A DNA stretch of 64,000 nucleotides from Planctomycetota bacterium (GCA_013112555.1 JABFGK010000001.1:2665574-2729573); one strand, 5' to 3'; shown: positions 43,447-53,075, counted from the stretch's first letter. Numbers and translations: made by a program. The notes: generated by a model not told the origin, from the sequence alone.

Positions 43447-44778
43447 ATGCCGGAACTGGAGCCGCTGACAGGCCGATGGGCGCTTCCGCTGGCTCAGTCA
43501 CCGGCCGATCGCCGCACCCTCAATGATGGCAACGGGTGTCTCTCTGCATACCTCAGGCAGGCCGTTGATGGGGCTGTCCGTGTACTCCCGCATGGCACAC
43601 CGGGAGACGGGAGCCGGACGAACACTGTTGAGATTGATGCTCCGTCGTTTCTCATCGTGCGACAGACACTATTGTCGACTCGATGTCAGGGCCCCTATCG
43701 GCGCTGGCTCTTGTATGGCACACTCTCCTTCCCGCTGTCTGAGATCGGCCGGACACCTGCTCCCAATTGTCTTGATGCTGCACCGGACCTGGACTGTGAG
43801 CCGCCATGTGCCGGCGGTCTCTATTGCGCTCAGGAGCCTGACGATGATTCCGTCCGCCGATACCTGGTCGGCCTGGACGCACACAACGGCTACCAGGACA
43901 ACCCCATCGTCGCAGTGGCCCCACACCTTCCGGGCCCGTTCGAGGACATCGTTCGAGAAATCTGGTCTCGGGATGCCGGGGCCGAGCCGCCACAGATCAT
44001 GGCCGGCCGATGGGATGACGAAACGCTGATCGAAGTCCTGCCCGTGTGCCTGGATGATGATGTGCAGCGCCTGATCGGCCACTTCGATCGGCAGGAGATC
44101 ATCGTTGTCGAAGACTGTTCAAACTTCGAAGCACAGCACATACTCGCTCAGGCATCGGGCCGGGAATCAATGAAATGCCTGGCAGCCGTGTGCGTGGCCG
44201 GCGAGTTCGGGCTTGACCTCGGGTGGCTCAATCCGGTCTTCCAAGTGCCTGGGTCACTGACATTTGAAACACTGCAAGCCGAGTTGGGGTCTCATCTCGC
44301 TGTGGCCCAATCATGTGATTCGTTGGAACGCCTGCAAGAGGCCGTCCAGGCACACTGTCACACCGGCGTGCCGTCATTTGGAGTCTGGGAGGCAGCAAGC
44401 GGGCACGGGCATGTCATGCACCCGATCGATCACGACCCGCTGGCCGACGACTACGAAGAAGCACCGGCCACCTGGCGCCGCTGCGTTCCCGTACTCGCAT
44501 GCCGACTGCTGCTGCGGCCCGTTCTGCATCGTCTGCTGGCTGATTCCGCTTCCGGGACAGCACCACTCGGGCTGGCAGCCGATCTTGAGGAGTTCTCCCG
44601 TCTCTGCTCAGTCCCGGCCCATGAAACGGGGTCCCGCCTGGGCCTCCTGTTCTGCCCAACGACCACAAGTGCTGCGCTGGGCGTCCTGCAGGGCGGGCAT
44701 GGAGGATACCAACTGCCGGCCCAGTCCTTGTGTATCCGACCCCCGGTGCCTGCCGGCCTCGTTCACGTCCCGATCTGA
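43447..44778 (+). CDS. Unknown 443-residue protein
   Basis: No recognisable family. It starts MPELEPLTGRWALPLAQSPA and has no signal peptide or clear membrane segment. Features include a C-P-C-rich centre (APNCLDAAPDLDCEPPCAG), acidic stretches, and H-rich motifs (ASGHGHVMHPIDHDP). Composition and third-position GC match neighbouring genes, so it is likely real. The ATG at 43447 lies 49 bp after the PDZ gene and is probably in the same operon. Converges with the NYN gene. Confidence 0.7.
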   Translation: MPELEPLTGRWALPLAQSPADRRTLNDGNGCLSAYLRQAVDGAVRVLPHGTPGDGSRTNTVEIDAPSFLIVRQTLLSTRCQGPYRRWLLYGTLSFPLSEIGRTPAPNCLDAAPDLDCEPPCAGGLYCAQEPDDDSVRRYLVGLDAHNGYQDNPIVAVAPHLPGPFEDIVREIWSRDAGAEPPQIMAGRWDDETLIEVLPVCLDDDVQRLIGHFDRQEIIVVEDCSNFEAQHILAQASGRESMKCLAAVCVAGEFGLDLGWLNPVFQVPGSLTFETLQAELGSHLAVAQSCDSLERLQEAVQAHCHTGVPSFGVWEAASGHGHVMHPIDHDPLADDYEEAPATWRRCVPVLACRLLLRPVLHRLLADSASGTAPLGLAADLEEFSRLCSVPAHETGSRLGLLFCPTTTSAALGVLQGGHGGYQLPAQSLCIRPPVPAGLVHVPI

Positions 44779-44804
44779 TGGGGTGTCCCGCTGACCACCG
44801 ACGA

Positions 44805-45575
44805 TCAATCGAGAAAATCGCCGGTGTCGATCGAATCGACGTCAATATCGATTTCGTCCTGTTCATCATCCGACTTTGACCACCACTCGGGCTTGCCGTG
44901 ACGTTGAGCCGGGGGCGTCCGGCCAGAGGGATCGCTATCAGTGCCCCCATCCGACTCGGGTTGATCGTGATGCGGCCGCCGCTTGTTTCCCGGCCCCAGA
45001 AGTTCATCGAGCCGGTCTCGTTCGAGGTCATCCATTCTGAAAAACTGCAGCCACCAGTCGATCGACCCGGTGTCCAACGGCACCTCGTAAACCAGCCCGC
45101 CTTGCCCGGTGCCGAGACGGTACTCGCGAAAGTCAACGGCCAGGTGTTCGAGGAACAACTCAGAGACAATGGACCGTGCCCGGCGGCGGATGGCGTGTCG
45201 TCGAATCTCCCGATCGGTCGACACGATCGTCAAGCGGGCCGGGCTGCTGCTGGCCCGGATCAGCCCGTGGATGACGCTGTCGGCATCACGCCCGGGCCCG
45301 GCATAGTGCACTCCGATCCTCGGGACGGCAGACTCCAGATCGCCCGACTCAGGTGCGTGACCGGGCACACGGGCCGGCAGCCCGAGCACCTGCGCCTCGC
45401 TTCCCAATGCTGAGGCTGACCTCGAGGCCCCATCACAGACCAGCAGGCTGCGACGCCGATGATACCGACTGCCCAGGATCAACCGGGCCAGCCCGTCGAC
45501 CTCGACCCCGGCCAGATCGGGCGGCAATATCCCGGTGGTCTGAAGCACGTTGTAGGTGTCAATGATCAAGTACAT
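44805..45575 (-). CDS. NYN-domain (YacP-like) putative ribonuclease
   Basis: A 256-residue protein beginning MYLIIDTYNVLQTTG, the NYN/PIN-like opening with an acidic metal ligand. SLLVCDGA and GPGRDADSVIHGLI carry further conserved acidic residues, and LTIVSTDREIRRHA is the typical third motif. YacP proteins are endonucleases linked to rRNA/mRNA decay. The last about 90 residues are a polar tail. Start at 45575 chosen because the domain begins there; the frame extends 34 codons upstream without similarity. Confidence 0.85.
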   Translation of the reverse strand: MYLIIDTYNVLQTTGILPPDLAGVEVDGLARLILGSRYHRRRSLLVCDGASRSASALGSEAQVLGLPARVPGHAPESGDLESAVPRIGVHYAGPGRDADSVIHGLIRASSSPARLTIVSTDREIRRHAIRRRARSIVSELFLEHLAVDFREYRLGTGQGGLVYEVPLDTGSIDWWLQFFRMDDLERDRLDELLGPGNKRRPHHDQPESDGGTDSDPSGRTPPAQRHGKPEWWSKSDDEQDEIDIDVDSIDTGDFLD

Positions 45576-45710
45576 GGGTGACTCGACTGCAGCGCTTTCT
45601 CGGGACGCTCGCCCCCTGTCTGCGATACCATGCGGCTCCGTGCCGCATACCGTAGAATACGGCCGATGTGCACACACATCGGCGTAGACTATGCCAGAGT
45701 GTATCCCCCC

Positions 45711-47030
45711 ATGAAATACGTCACCTTCTGTATTGCCGGCCTTTCGGATCGTCCTGCTGCGGACCTGGACGGCCTGACCCCGCTGCAGGCCGCCGACACG
45801 CCGACGCTGGATCGGCTGGCCGACATGGGCAAGATCTCCCGGTGCCGGACACTCGCCCAGGGTGCCTCAGTCGACGGCCCGGAGCCTTTGTTCTCCATCC
45901 TCGGGTTTGATGGGCGCAAGCAACCGGTCATCGATCCCGGCCCGATCGAAGCACTCGGGGCCGGCCTGGAAGCACCGATTCACGCCCGGATCATGCGTTG
46001 CGACATGCTGTCAGTTGATCCTGCATCCGGCGAGGTACACGACCATACCCAGGCCGGCCTGTCCGTGACCCCAGCCGAGTTCAGCACACTCACCAACGCA
46101 CTGGACGATATGCTGACCGGCGAAGGACTTGTGGACCCGGACGACCTGCAGTTTGTCTGCAGAATCCATGAGGTCCCGCTCCTGGTATCCATGTCGGACG
46201 CGGATGATGCATCGGGGTCTGACGTCACCCCTCCGGCTGCCCTGATCGGGCGGTCGCTTGGCCGGCACCGGCCGTCCCGGCGCAACTCGGCCTCGAATCG
46301 CCTGGCAACACTGATCAGCCTCAGTGAACAGGTTTTCTCAAATCACGAGGTGAACGAGGCACGGGAGTCGGTCGGGTTGCGCCCGATCACACACCTGTGG
46401 CCGTGGGGTGGCGGCCTGATGCCGGATGTGCTGCATTCGGGGCGGGCATTTGCCCAGCAGCATCGCCTGTCCGGCTGCATGGTCTCCGCGTCTTCTCAGG
46501 CACTGGGGGTGGCGCATCGGCTCGGCATGCCGGCGATACCGGCTGAACCTCAGACCTCGGCGACGGGCGGGCAGGCCGGCGGGCAACCACAACCGCTCCT
46601 GGACGCTGTGAACCGCGAGATTGATGCGCTGGCCGGGGCGGTCGACACGGGTAGAGCCATCGAAGCCCATGACGTGACGGTGATCTATGTGTCCGGCATC
46701 GATCGGCTGTCGCTGGCAGGTGATTTTCAACAGAAAGTGCAGGCGATCGAGAGTCTCGACAGGCACCTGATACGGCACATCGTTGATGATCGACTGATTC
46801 CAGCGTACTCCGATGACTGGCGCCTGAGCCTGATCCCGGTCCATGGCAGCGATACGGCCGCCCGAACGCGGCTACTGGATTGGGTCCCCACATTGATTGC
46901 CGGCAAAGATGTCAGCAGTCTGGTCTCTCGAACATTCAACGAGCAGGAGGCAGCCGAGTCTGACCTGTTTGTCGAGACCGGGCACGATTGGATGGAGTAC
47001 TTTCTGTATGGCGGGCTGACGGGGCGCTGA
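45711..47030 (+). CDS. ApgM-type phosphoglycerate-mutase-like protein with degenerate metal site
   Basis: A 439-residue alkaline-phosphatase-superfamily protein similar to archaeal-type 2,3-bisphosphoglycerate-independent phosphoglycerate mutase (TPLQAADTPTLDRLADMGKI, LFSILGFDGRKQP, PITHLWPWGGG). However, the 'GSD' serine region reads GASVDG, the usual D-E-A-G-H metal motif reads GIDRLSLAGD, and the 'DHPTP' and 'H.dPVP' histidines are absent. Related proteins have been proposed as homoserine kinases. It may be inactive or have a different activity. Start at 45711; a divergent promoter region lies upstream. Confidence 0.78.
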   Translation: MKYVTFCIAGLSDRPAADLDGLTPLQAADTPTLDRLADMGKISRCRTLAQGASVDGPEPLFSILGFDGRKQPVIDPGPIEALGAGLEAPIHARIMRCDMLSVDPASGEVHDHTQAGLSVTPAEFSTLTNALDDMLTGEGLVDPDDLQFVCRIHEVPLLVSMSDADDASGSDVTPPAALIGRSLGRHRPSRRNSASNRLATLISLSEQVFSNHEVNEARESVGLRPITHLWPWGGGLMPDVLHSGRAFAQQHRLSGCMVSASSQALGVAHRLGMPAIPAEPQTSATGGQAGGQPQPLLDAVNREIDALAGAVDTGRAIEAHDVTVIYVSGIDRLSLAGDFQQKVQAIESLDRHLIRHIVDDRLIPAYSDDWRLSLIPVHGSDTAARTRLLDWVPTLIAGKDVSSLVSRTFNEQEAAESDLFVETGHDWMEYFLYGGLTGR

Positions 47031-47192
47031 TCGACTTTCGGGCTGCTTCGAACAAAAGAGTTGCAAGAACCGTGGAATATGATCGGGCATGGCTGCATCC
47101 TGTCACCGACAGGCCCACGAAACGGGCAACTGTCACTTTTTGGATGGTGCAGGATCGATCCCGGCTCGGGACCAGGTAAGGAGACACAATAA

Positions 47193-47618
47193 ATGGATTC
47201 ACGTACCTCGAAGTATGGGCACCGCCTCGCTGTGGCAGGCTGCGCTGCCTCCCTCATGTTTCTGAGTGGATGTCTGATCAGTGGCGGCCGACATGAGCAA
47301 ACCTCAGGTATGCGGCTGAGTCAGGCCAGTATGTCCCAGATTGAGATCGGATCGACAACGAGCGCCTGGGTCGAGGCAGCGTTCGGCCACCCGACATCCC
47401 GTCAGACCCTGTCCAGACCGTCATCCGACAGCGCGGTCAGCGAAGATGCAGGGTGTCACGTCGAAGTCTGGCGATACGAATGGACCAAGACTGTTGACAA
47501 ATCCGGCGAAGTGTTCCTGATTCTTGATAGTCATGACAGACTCGTCGAATCGACCACGGTATACCTGGAGTTTACCGACGGAGTCGTGACCCGTTACTGG
47601 ACGGAAACCACTGGCTGA
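47193..47618 (+). CDS. BamE/SmpA-like lipoprotein
   Basis: A 141-residue lipoprotein with lipobox FLSGC at about residue 27. The core MSQIEIGSTTSAWVEAAFGHPTSRQ matches the 'i.iG.t...v...lG.P' pattern of BamE-like domains, and the second half has WRYEWTK and VFLILDSHDRL strands. BamE is part of the outer-membrane assembly machine; small homologues also occur in other envelopes. AAGGAGACACAATAA precedes the ATG. Converges with the STAS gene. Confidence 0.75.
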   Translation: MDSRTSKYGHRLAVAGCAASLMFLSGCLISGGRHEQTSGMRLSQASMSQIEIGSTTSAWVEAAFGHPTSRQTLSRPSSDSAVSEDAGCHVEVWRYEWTKTVDKSGEVFLILDSHDRLVESTTVYLEFTDGVVTRYWTETTG

Positions 47619-47646
47619 CGAGCGGTGTCAGGACGGCGGTGAAGCC

Positions 47647-48057
47647 TTACCCGTTCTCGACGGCCATCAGTGCGGCCATGACGTCACGACAGATGGGAAA
47701 GAGTCGTTCAAGCCGACACAGTCGAAAGAGATATTGCACATTGTGGCCGGCATTAACGACGGCAGCCCGGGCCCCGGATCCGGTGTTGCGCATCTTGTTG
47801 AGCAACATGACCAGCGCATTGATGCAACTGGAGTCCATGTAGGACACGTTTTGCATGTCAAGCACGAGGTGTCGCCCGCCGGCCCCGAGCGCGTCACTGA
47901 GCATGGCCTGGAGTTCGGCCCCGAGATTCGGACCGGAGAGATTCTCGGTCGTGAATGTGATCACCAGTGCATTCCCGACCTGTTCAATCACTGCCAAATC
48001 CTGGTAGAACGCAGGATTCGGGCCATTGGTTTCGCGCATGCGATCCTGGCTTTCCAT
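47647..48057 (-). CDS. STAS-domain anti-sigma-factor antagonist-like protein
   Basis: A 136-residue single STAS domain: VIEQVGNALVITFTTENLSG then HLVLDMQNVSYMDSSCINALVMLL, where the SS pair holds the phosphorylatable serine, and LFRLCRLERLFPICRD. Such proteins bind anti-sigma kinases in partner-switching. No kinase or sigma gene is adjacent. The ATG at 48057 is one of several in-frame starts; the domain needs no more residues upstream. Confidence 0.87.
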   Translation of the reverse strand: MESQDRMRETNGPNPAFYQDLAVIEQVGNALVITFTTENLSGPNLGAELQAMLSDALGAGGRHLVLDMQNVSYMDSSCINALVMLLNKMRNTGSGARAAVVNAGHNVQYLFRLCRLERLFPICRDVMAALMAVENG

Positions 48058-48376
48058 AGCAACGACTCCCCCCAGCGCCTGACCAGACAGGCCGGTCAAA
48101 GCGGTACGAGATCATCCCTCACGCCAACAGCCTGAGGGACCGTTCCAGCCCAGAGTCATCGATGGATGGGCCTGACTGCAAGCCGAATCGAGACGTCTGC
48201 GCGGCTGCTCTCCATCGTCACCATCGAACAGAATCGACGTAGACTTTTGTACCACAAAGAGTTACGAAAAAAATGGTGCATCAAATCCGCATGCTGCTGA
48301 GAAGCAGCATGACTTGTAGGATGTGCAGTGGATATGCTGCCCAGGCCCGGGAATCAGTGATCAATCCGCTTGACCA
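48058..48376. other. Upstream region of the STAS gene
   Basis: 319 bp that should hold the STAS promoter (minus strand). It includes a perfect hairpin at 48290-48311 and an A-rich stretch near 48267-48273. No gene was recognised. Confidence 0.4.
48290..48311. terminator. Perfect 9-bp hairpin, possible terminator
   Basis: CATGCTGCT and AGCAGCATG enclose the loop GAGA (TCTC on the other strand). On the minus strand a run of seven T residues follows about 15 bases later, and the hairpin lies about 65 bp after the possible small gene ending at 48377. The spacing is long for an intrinsic terminator, so it may be a leader structure instead. Confidence 0.35.
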
Positions 48377-48649
48377 TCAGCTGCCAATCAGCCAGCCCTG
48401 ATCCGTGTCCTGCCGAGAAACCGCATGCATCTGCGCTGCTGCTGCATCGGACGGTCCGGAGGAGTCAATCGAAGATCCTTGCTGGTCGTGCGGGCTGTTG
48501 AGGCGATGCTGTGCAGGCATGGCCACCGCCCGGTTGTCACGGCTGACTCGCTCTCGTTCGAGGCGCTCGCTGCGCGCACGATCGATCGAGCCTTCGAGCA
48601 TTCTGATGAATGGTTTGATCCGTTCAAATGCACTGGAGTCGGGTGCCAT
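48377..48649 (-). CDS. Possible 90-residue hypothetical protein
   Basis: Starts MAPDSSAFERIKPFIRMLEG, with a highly charged helical middle (SIDRARSERLERERVSRDN) and a polar tail. GGGAG lies 8 bases before the ATG at 48649, which supports translation. An overlapping plus-strand frame competes. No family recognised. Confidence 0.38.
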   Translation of the reverse strand: MAPDSSAFERIKPFIRMLEGSIDRARSERLERERVSRDNRAVAMPAQHRLNSPHDQQGSSIDSSGPSDAAAAQMHAVSRQDTDQGWLIGS

Positions 48650-48889
48650 CTGATACACTCCCGTTGCTAAGTCCCCCGAACTGGCACGGCACCGCTACTA
48701 TCGGCCGATTTGAAGCACCTCTGAGGGGCAATCTAAAGCAAACTTCGGTTTCAGTGCGTCATGAGACCCATAATCCACTGCCCCTGGCATGCTGCAGTTC
48801 GTCGGATGGCCGTGAGATCGCATGCAGCCAACACTGCCTCAGGATCACAATGCGGCTTATCATGCACGCAAGACGCTGGAGGTTCCTAC

Positions 48890-50107
48890 ATGGCACGAGT
48901 AGTCCTGGATGAAGTCACCAAAGAGTTTGCAGGCGGTGTGACGGCCGTTGACCGCGTTTCGATTGAGATCACCGACGGCGAGTTTCTGGTCCTGGTCGGC
49001 CCGTCCGGGTGTGGCAAGAGCACGACGCTCCGCATGGTGGCCGGCCTGGAGGACATCACAGCCGGCCGGATCTCGATCGGCGATCGGGTCGTCAACTCGG
49101 TCCACCCCCGTGACCGCGATATTGCCATGGTCTTCCAGAACTATGCGCTGTACCCGCACATGACGGTCTACAAGAACATGGCTTTTGCCCTGAAGATGCG
49201 AAGTATGCAGCGCCAGCAAATTGAAGAGCGGGTCCGGCACGCAGCCGGCATCCTGGGAATTGAGGACCTGCTCCACCGCAAGCCGCGCGAGTTATCAGGC
49301 GGGCAGCGCCAGCGCGTGGCGCTTGGCCGCGCCATCGTCCGGGAGCCTGCTGCCTTTCTGTTTGATGAGCCGCTGTCCAATCTCGATGCCAAACTGCGTG
49401 TGGAAATGCGGGCTGAGTTGAAGCGACTGCATATGCGGCTCAAGACGACGACGATCTACGTGACCCATGATCAGGAAGAGGCTATGACGCTGGGTGATCG
49501 GGTCGCGATCATGTGCCAGGGGATCGTGCAACAGATCGGGCCCCCGCTCGTGATCTATCGGCAGCCGGCCAACCGGTTCGTGGCCGGCTTCCTCGGGACC
49601 CCGCCGATGAACTTCATCGAAGGGCATCTCAAGGCATGTGATGGTGGCGTCGAGTTTGTCGAATCGGTCTCCGATTCAGCGGGAAGCCTGGCACCACTGT
49701 CGATGCGGCTGCCTGTTTCCACGGCCGTTCTGGATGCTGCACGAGCGGCTTCGTCCGACGTGGCTGCTGGGGGGGCGACCGGCCTCCACCAATCCGGGCC
49801 CGTGACGCTTGGCATCCGGCCTGAGGCCCTGATCCCCTGTGAGATAGATTCGTCAGAATCCGGAGGACCGGGGCTCGGCTGCCGCGCCCGTCTCAACGTC
49901 CTGGTGACCGAGCCGCTGGGGGATCGGATGGACCTGTTCATGGAGAGCGGCGGAGGCAATCGGATCGTGGCACGCGTGTCGTCGGATGTGGCCGTCAGTG
50001 CCGGCAGCGAGGCTGCGTTTGACGTTGATGCCGATCGCCTGCATCTGTTTGCTCCCGGCCCGTTCGGGGCCCGGATCCCGATGAAGCCGGCAGCGGTCAC
50101 CGCCTGA
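48890..50107 (+). CDS. MalK/UgpC/MsmX-type ABC transporter ATP-binding protein
   Basis: A 405-residue ATPase that energises sugar or glycerol-phosphate importers of the CUT1 class. Walker [11 protein letters not shown]-loop [14 protein letters not shown], signature LSGGQRQR, Walker [14 protein letters not shown]-loop IYVTHDQ, then a TOBE regulatory region ([18 protein letters not shown] onward). No permease or binding-protein gene is adjacent, so it may serve several importers as MsmX does. The ATG at 48890 follows GGAGGTTCCTAC, which decides the start. Confidence 0.93.
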   Translation: MARVVLDEVTKEFAGGVTAVDRVSIEITDGEFLVLVGPSGCGKSTTLRMVAGLEDITAGRISIGDRVVNSVHPRDRDIAMVFQNYALYPHMTVYKNMAFALKMRSMQRQQIEERVRHAAGILGIEDLLHRKPRELSGGQRQRVALGRAIVREPAAFLFDEPLSNLDAKLRVEMRAELKRLHMRLKTTTIYVTHDQEEAMTLGDRVAIMCQGIVQQIGPPLVIYRQPANRFVAGFLGTPPMNFIEGHLKACDGGVEFVESVSDSAGSLAPLSMRLPVSTAVLDAARAASSDVAAGGATGLHQSGPVTLGIRPEALIPCEIDSSESGGPGLGCRARLNVLVTEPLGDRMDLFMESGGGNRIVARVSSDVAVSAGSEAAFDVDADRLHLFAPGPFGARIPMKPAAVTA

Positions 50108-50582
50108 CTTGAGCCCATTGGGTCGTCCGATAGTCACCAATCACACTTCATGGGAGGGGTTTGGCACCAGGGTTCTGAGCGAGGTGCAGTGATCCCGGTA
50201 CCCGAGGAAGTATGTGCCAAAGTGGAATCAGACGGGCTGTGTACCGGTTGTATGGGGGGGAAGTTGGCTTTCCGGCCTCCAGATCGGGGTTGTCACTTGC
50301 ATAATTGGCTGTTGTGAGGCTAGTTAAGGGGTAGACAGACTCCCGAACCGGAATCAACCGCTAATATGTCACCTGGATCGGGCCGGCACGGATGCGAATT
50401 ATGACTGGCCAGAACAGGGGACCGGTTGACTGCGAATAGAGATGGTATGGACCGCGCTGTACGGGAGTTTCATTTTCTGCCTGTCCAGTGGTTTTATTGT
50501 GCTGACAAAGCATGGGGTAGAAGAACGGGATCTGTGATTTATTCGGACCCGTTCTCGAAGAAAGAAGATCAGGAGACAAGGG
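50108..50582 (+). other. Long leader/promoter region of the exported protein gene
   Basis: 475 bp, more AT-rich than its surroundings, without a supported gene on either strand. It should contain the promoter of the gene at 50583. I saw no convincing -35/-10 pair, repeat or known riboswitch. Confidence 0.4.
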
Positions 50583-51644
50583 ATGATCACCAGTCCGAAG
50601 CACGGAATCGCCCGGCTTGCAGCATGCACTGCCGTGGCTGCGGCAGCGTTTGTTGTGGCCGGTCAGGCCACGGCCGACGTTGAGCCGTACTACAGCGAGA
50701 GTTTCCCCATCGACGGGTCGTTCCCGCGCCTGTATTCGTTGGGCGACTTGAACGCCCAGAATGGGTGGGCCGCCGTCATCGGGCAGACTGCGATTGCCAA
50801 CGGCCCATCCGGCACGTCATGGCAGGACCACACCGGGATTCAAATGACCTCGCGCGGGGTCGGCTTCGGCTTCGAGACGATGGCATCCAGCCCGACCTTT
50901 GCGGACCTGCCGATCAACCCGGACGAGGACTTTTTCCTGACCTGCATGGTGTTTTTTGAGGACCGCGGGACCACGTGGTACATCACGCCGGAGCATCGTT
51001 CCAGCGGCACGGTCATCTCACGCTTGCGATTTGAGGCCGGCGGCTCGTTGTCGGTCTTCGTGCCCGACGGATTCGGGGGCGGGTCCTACGACCTCGTGCC
51101 CGACTTCACCTGGGAGGCCTGGACTCGGTACGTCATCCATTGCGAGTTCTTCAAGGAAGGCTTCCTGCGGCTGGCCATCAACACCCGGGAAGTCGCCCTC
51201 TACGAATCCGCTGCCTTTGCAGCCGGCATTGAAGGGCTCACCATCGAAACCAAGAACGAGCGGATCGGCTCAGTCATGTACGTCGACCACTTCCGAACCA
51301 GAAGAGGGGTTCGTGACGGGTCTTCGACGATCGACCTGACCGGCCCGTTCCCCGGGCTTTCCGGCGAGACGAACCGGTTTGATGTGGCTCGGGCCACCCC
51401 GGGCGATTCGGTCTGGTTTGTGTATTCACGAGCCCGAGGCAAGCGAGAGGTACCCGGATGCTCGGGGATGCATGTCGACTTGTCCCACCCGCGCAAGGCC
51501 GGCTTTGTGATTGCTGATGCGGACGGGTTTGCATCATTTGAAGGCCTGGTCCCGTCCTCGGCCTCCGGAGAAGCCTACCTGTTCCAGGCAGTTGACAAGC
51601 AGGACTGCAAGAAGAGTTTTGTGATTGAGTACCTGTTCCCATAA
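50583..51644 (+). CDS. Exported protein with lectin-like middle and shared C-terminal module
   Basis: A 353-residue exported protein. The signal peptide covers residues 1-30 (LAACTAVAAAAFVVAGQATA). The middle (ESFPIDGSFPRLYSLGDLNAQNGW through MYVDHFRTRRG) resembles concanavalin-like beta-sandwich domains with a W-rich edge. Residues about 248-353 carry the module shared with the subtilase, the beta-helix protein and the element's exported protein (EVPGCSG, VIADADG, LFQAVDKQDC). AGGAGACAAGGG precedes the ATG. A terminator follows. Probably binds a surface glycan; function unproven. Confidence 0.8.
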   Translation: MITSPKHGIARLAACTAVAAAAFVVAGQATADVEPYYSESFPIDGSFPRLYSLGDLNAQNGWAAVIGQTAIANGPSGTSWQDHTGIQMTSRGVGFGFETMASSPTFADLPINPDEDFFLTCMVFFEDRGTTWYITPEHRSSGTVISRLRFEAGGSLSVFVPDGFGGGSYDLVPDFTWEAWTRYVIHCEFFKEGFLRLAINTREVALYESAAFAAGIEGLTIETKNERIGSVMYVDHFRTRRGVRDGSSTIDLTGPFPGLSGETNRFDVARATPGDSVWFVYSRARGKREVPGCSGMHVDLSHPRKAGFVIADADGFASFEGLVPSSASGEAYLFQAVDKQDCKKSFVIEYLFP

Positions 51645-51687
51645 TCGGATACACAGCCGGCGGTGAGCGCGCCGCTGACGATACAAG

Positions 51688-51729
51688 ACAGCCCGTTCGT
51701 CACTCGATTGCGAGCCGAGCGGGCTGTTT
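51688..51729. terminator. Terminator between convergent genes
   Basis: An 8-bp stem (ACAGCCCG at 51688-51695 with CGGGCTGT at 51720-51727) followed by TTT on the plus strand. It lies 43 bp after the exported-protein stop and 26 bp before the stop of the convergent acyltransferase gene, and may act in both directions. Confidence 0.65.
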
Positions 51730-51754
51730 GCGTGGTGCGGGCAGCACACTGCGC

Positions 51755-52462
51755 CTATCGCGATGTGACAGGCTTGGCAGGAATCCCGGTCACGGTGGCA
51801 CCGTCAGGGACGTTGGCCGTCACCACCGCCCCGGCCCCGACGGTACAGCGTGAGCCGATGCGAACACCCGGCAGGACCCGCGCCCCCAGCCCCACCAGAC
51901 TGAGCGATCCCACTGCAACGGCCCCCCCGAGGACCGATCCCGGCGCCAGGTGTGCCGCCGCCCCCACAATGCAATCGTGCTCGACGACGGCAGATGAGTT
52001 GATGATGCAGTCGGACTCAATCCGAGCGTCAGCGTTGATGACCGCGCCGGGCGCCACAAGCGTGCCGGACCCGATGTGCGCCGACGGGCTGACAACCGAC
52101 GAGGCATGAACGACCTTCACGTGGCCCGGTCTCGCATCAGGGCTCGGCCCATCAGCCGCCCACACGCTGCCGGCCAATCGCTTCCGATCTTCGTTATCCC
52201 CGATGGCTATGAACAGCGCGGTCGGCTGAGCCTCGTCGTTGCCGGGACGACCGAACTCGGTCGGGACCGGTCCCAGGAATGGAACACCGGAGTCAGCCAG
52301 CGGGAACGGGGAATCGGCCGGGGCATCGTCATAGAAGCCGGCAATCGTCCAGCCACAGGAGCGTGCACAATCAGCCACGACCTTGGCATGGCCGCCCCCT
52401 CCGATCAGTACGAGTTGTCCGGCCACTCGGTCCGTCACTCGGATCCCTTTCACATGTGCCAT
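51755..52462 (-). CDS. NeuD-like sugar O-acyltransferase
   Basis: A 235-residue acetyltransferase of the left-handed beta-helix type. The N-terminal PglD-like domain begins LVLIGGGGHAKVVADCARSCGW; hexapeptide repeats follow (SPSAHIGSGTLVAPGAVINADARI and VGSLSLVGLGARVLPGVRIG) and the end TVTGIPAKPV is typical. Such enzymes acylate amino sugars or sialic-acid-like sugars of surface glycans. It lies 16 bp after the zinc-ribbon membrane gene on the same strand. Confidence 0.88.
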   Translation of the reverse strand: MAHVKGIRVTDRVAGQLVLIGGGGHAKVVADCARSCGWTIAGFYDDAPADSPFPLADSGVPFLGPVPTEFGRPGNDEAQPTALFIAIGDNEDRKRLAGSVWAADGPSPDARPGHVKVVHASSVVSPSAHIGSGTLVAPGAVINADARIESDCIINSSAVVEHDCIVGAAAHLAPGSVLGGAVAVGSLSLVGLGARVLPGVRIGSRCTVGAGAVVTANVPDGATVTGIPAKPVTSR

Positions 52463-52478
52463 CCGGGCAGGACGACGG

Positions 52479-52997
52479 TCAGGTTCGGTCCGTTTCGTCG
52501 GCTGCGGCTGTCGCCTCGGTCTGTGATCCCGGCGGCGGCTGCAGATTCTGCTGACGATACTTCTCGCCGATTGCCAGATCCCAGGGCTCGTGGACGACCG
52601 GGTCGACCGGCGTCTCACGAAACTCGGATCGGCATCGGTAGCAGACGAGGCACTGACCCATGAATCGACCAATAGCAAAATCGACGATCACCATCCCGAG
52701 GAGTACGAGAATCGACCAGGCCACCTGATCCAGCGCAAACAGCACAATGCTGGACGCGGCCGCCAGGACGACGAGTATCAACCCGAGGCGTTGCGGGGCA
52801 TCCTTGCGTCGAAAAAGATCCCGACAGCCACAGACCGGGCAGCGGCACAATCGCGCCTGGTCATCCAATGCGCCGCTGAAGTCCAGCGCAAACGTCGTCT
52901 GACTAGATTGATCAATCAGTTGCGCCGGCTGGGTGGCCGGATCGATGGTGCCGCGTCCCAGGAGATTCCTGCTGTTGTCTCGAAGATCAATCCGCAT
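52479..52997 (-). CDS. Zinc-ribbon membrane protein of unknown function
   Basis: A 172-residue protein with CRCPVCGCRD, a possible half zinc site, two membrane helices (LGLILVVLAAASSIVLFAL and VAWSILVLLGMVIVDFAIG) and a second cysteine pair CLVCYRCRSEF. The C-terminal 40 residues are polar. It probably forms an operon with the acyltransferase. A perfect stem-loop (TTGTCAGCC/GGCTGACAA, 53007-53034) lies just upstream. Confidence 0.72.
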   Translation of the reverse strand: MRIDLRDNSRNLLGRGTIDPATQPAQLIDQSSQTTFALDFSGALDDQARLCRCPVCGCRDLFRRKDAPQRLGLILVVLAAASSIVLFALDQVAWSILVLLGMVIVDFAIGRFMGQCLVCYRCRSEFRETPVDPVVHEPWDLAIGEKYRQQNLQPPPGSQTEATAAADETDRT

Positions 52998-53075
52998 GAT
53001 GCAGCATTGTCAGCCGGGCAACCGTGGCTGACAAGCGCCAAGTTCATGGAAGTCACGAGACACCCGGGCAGCGTC

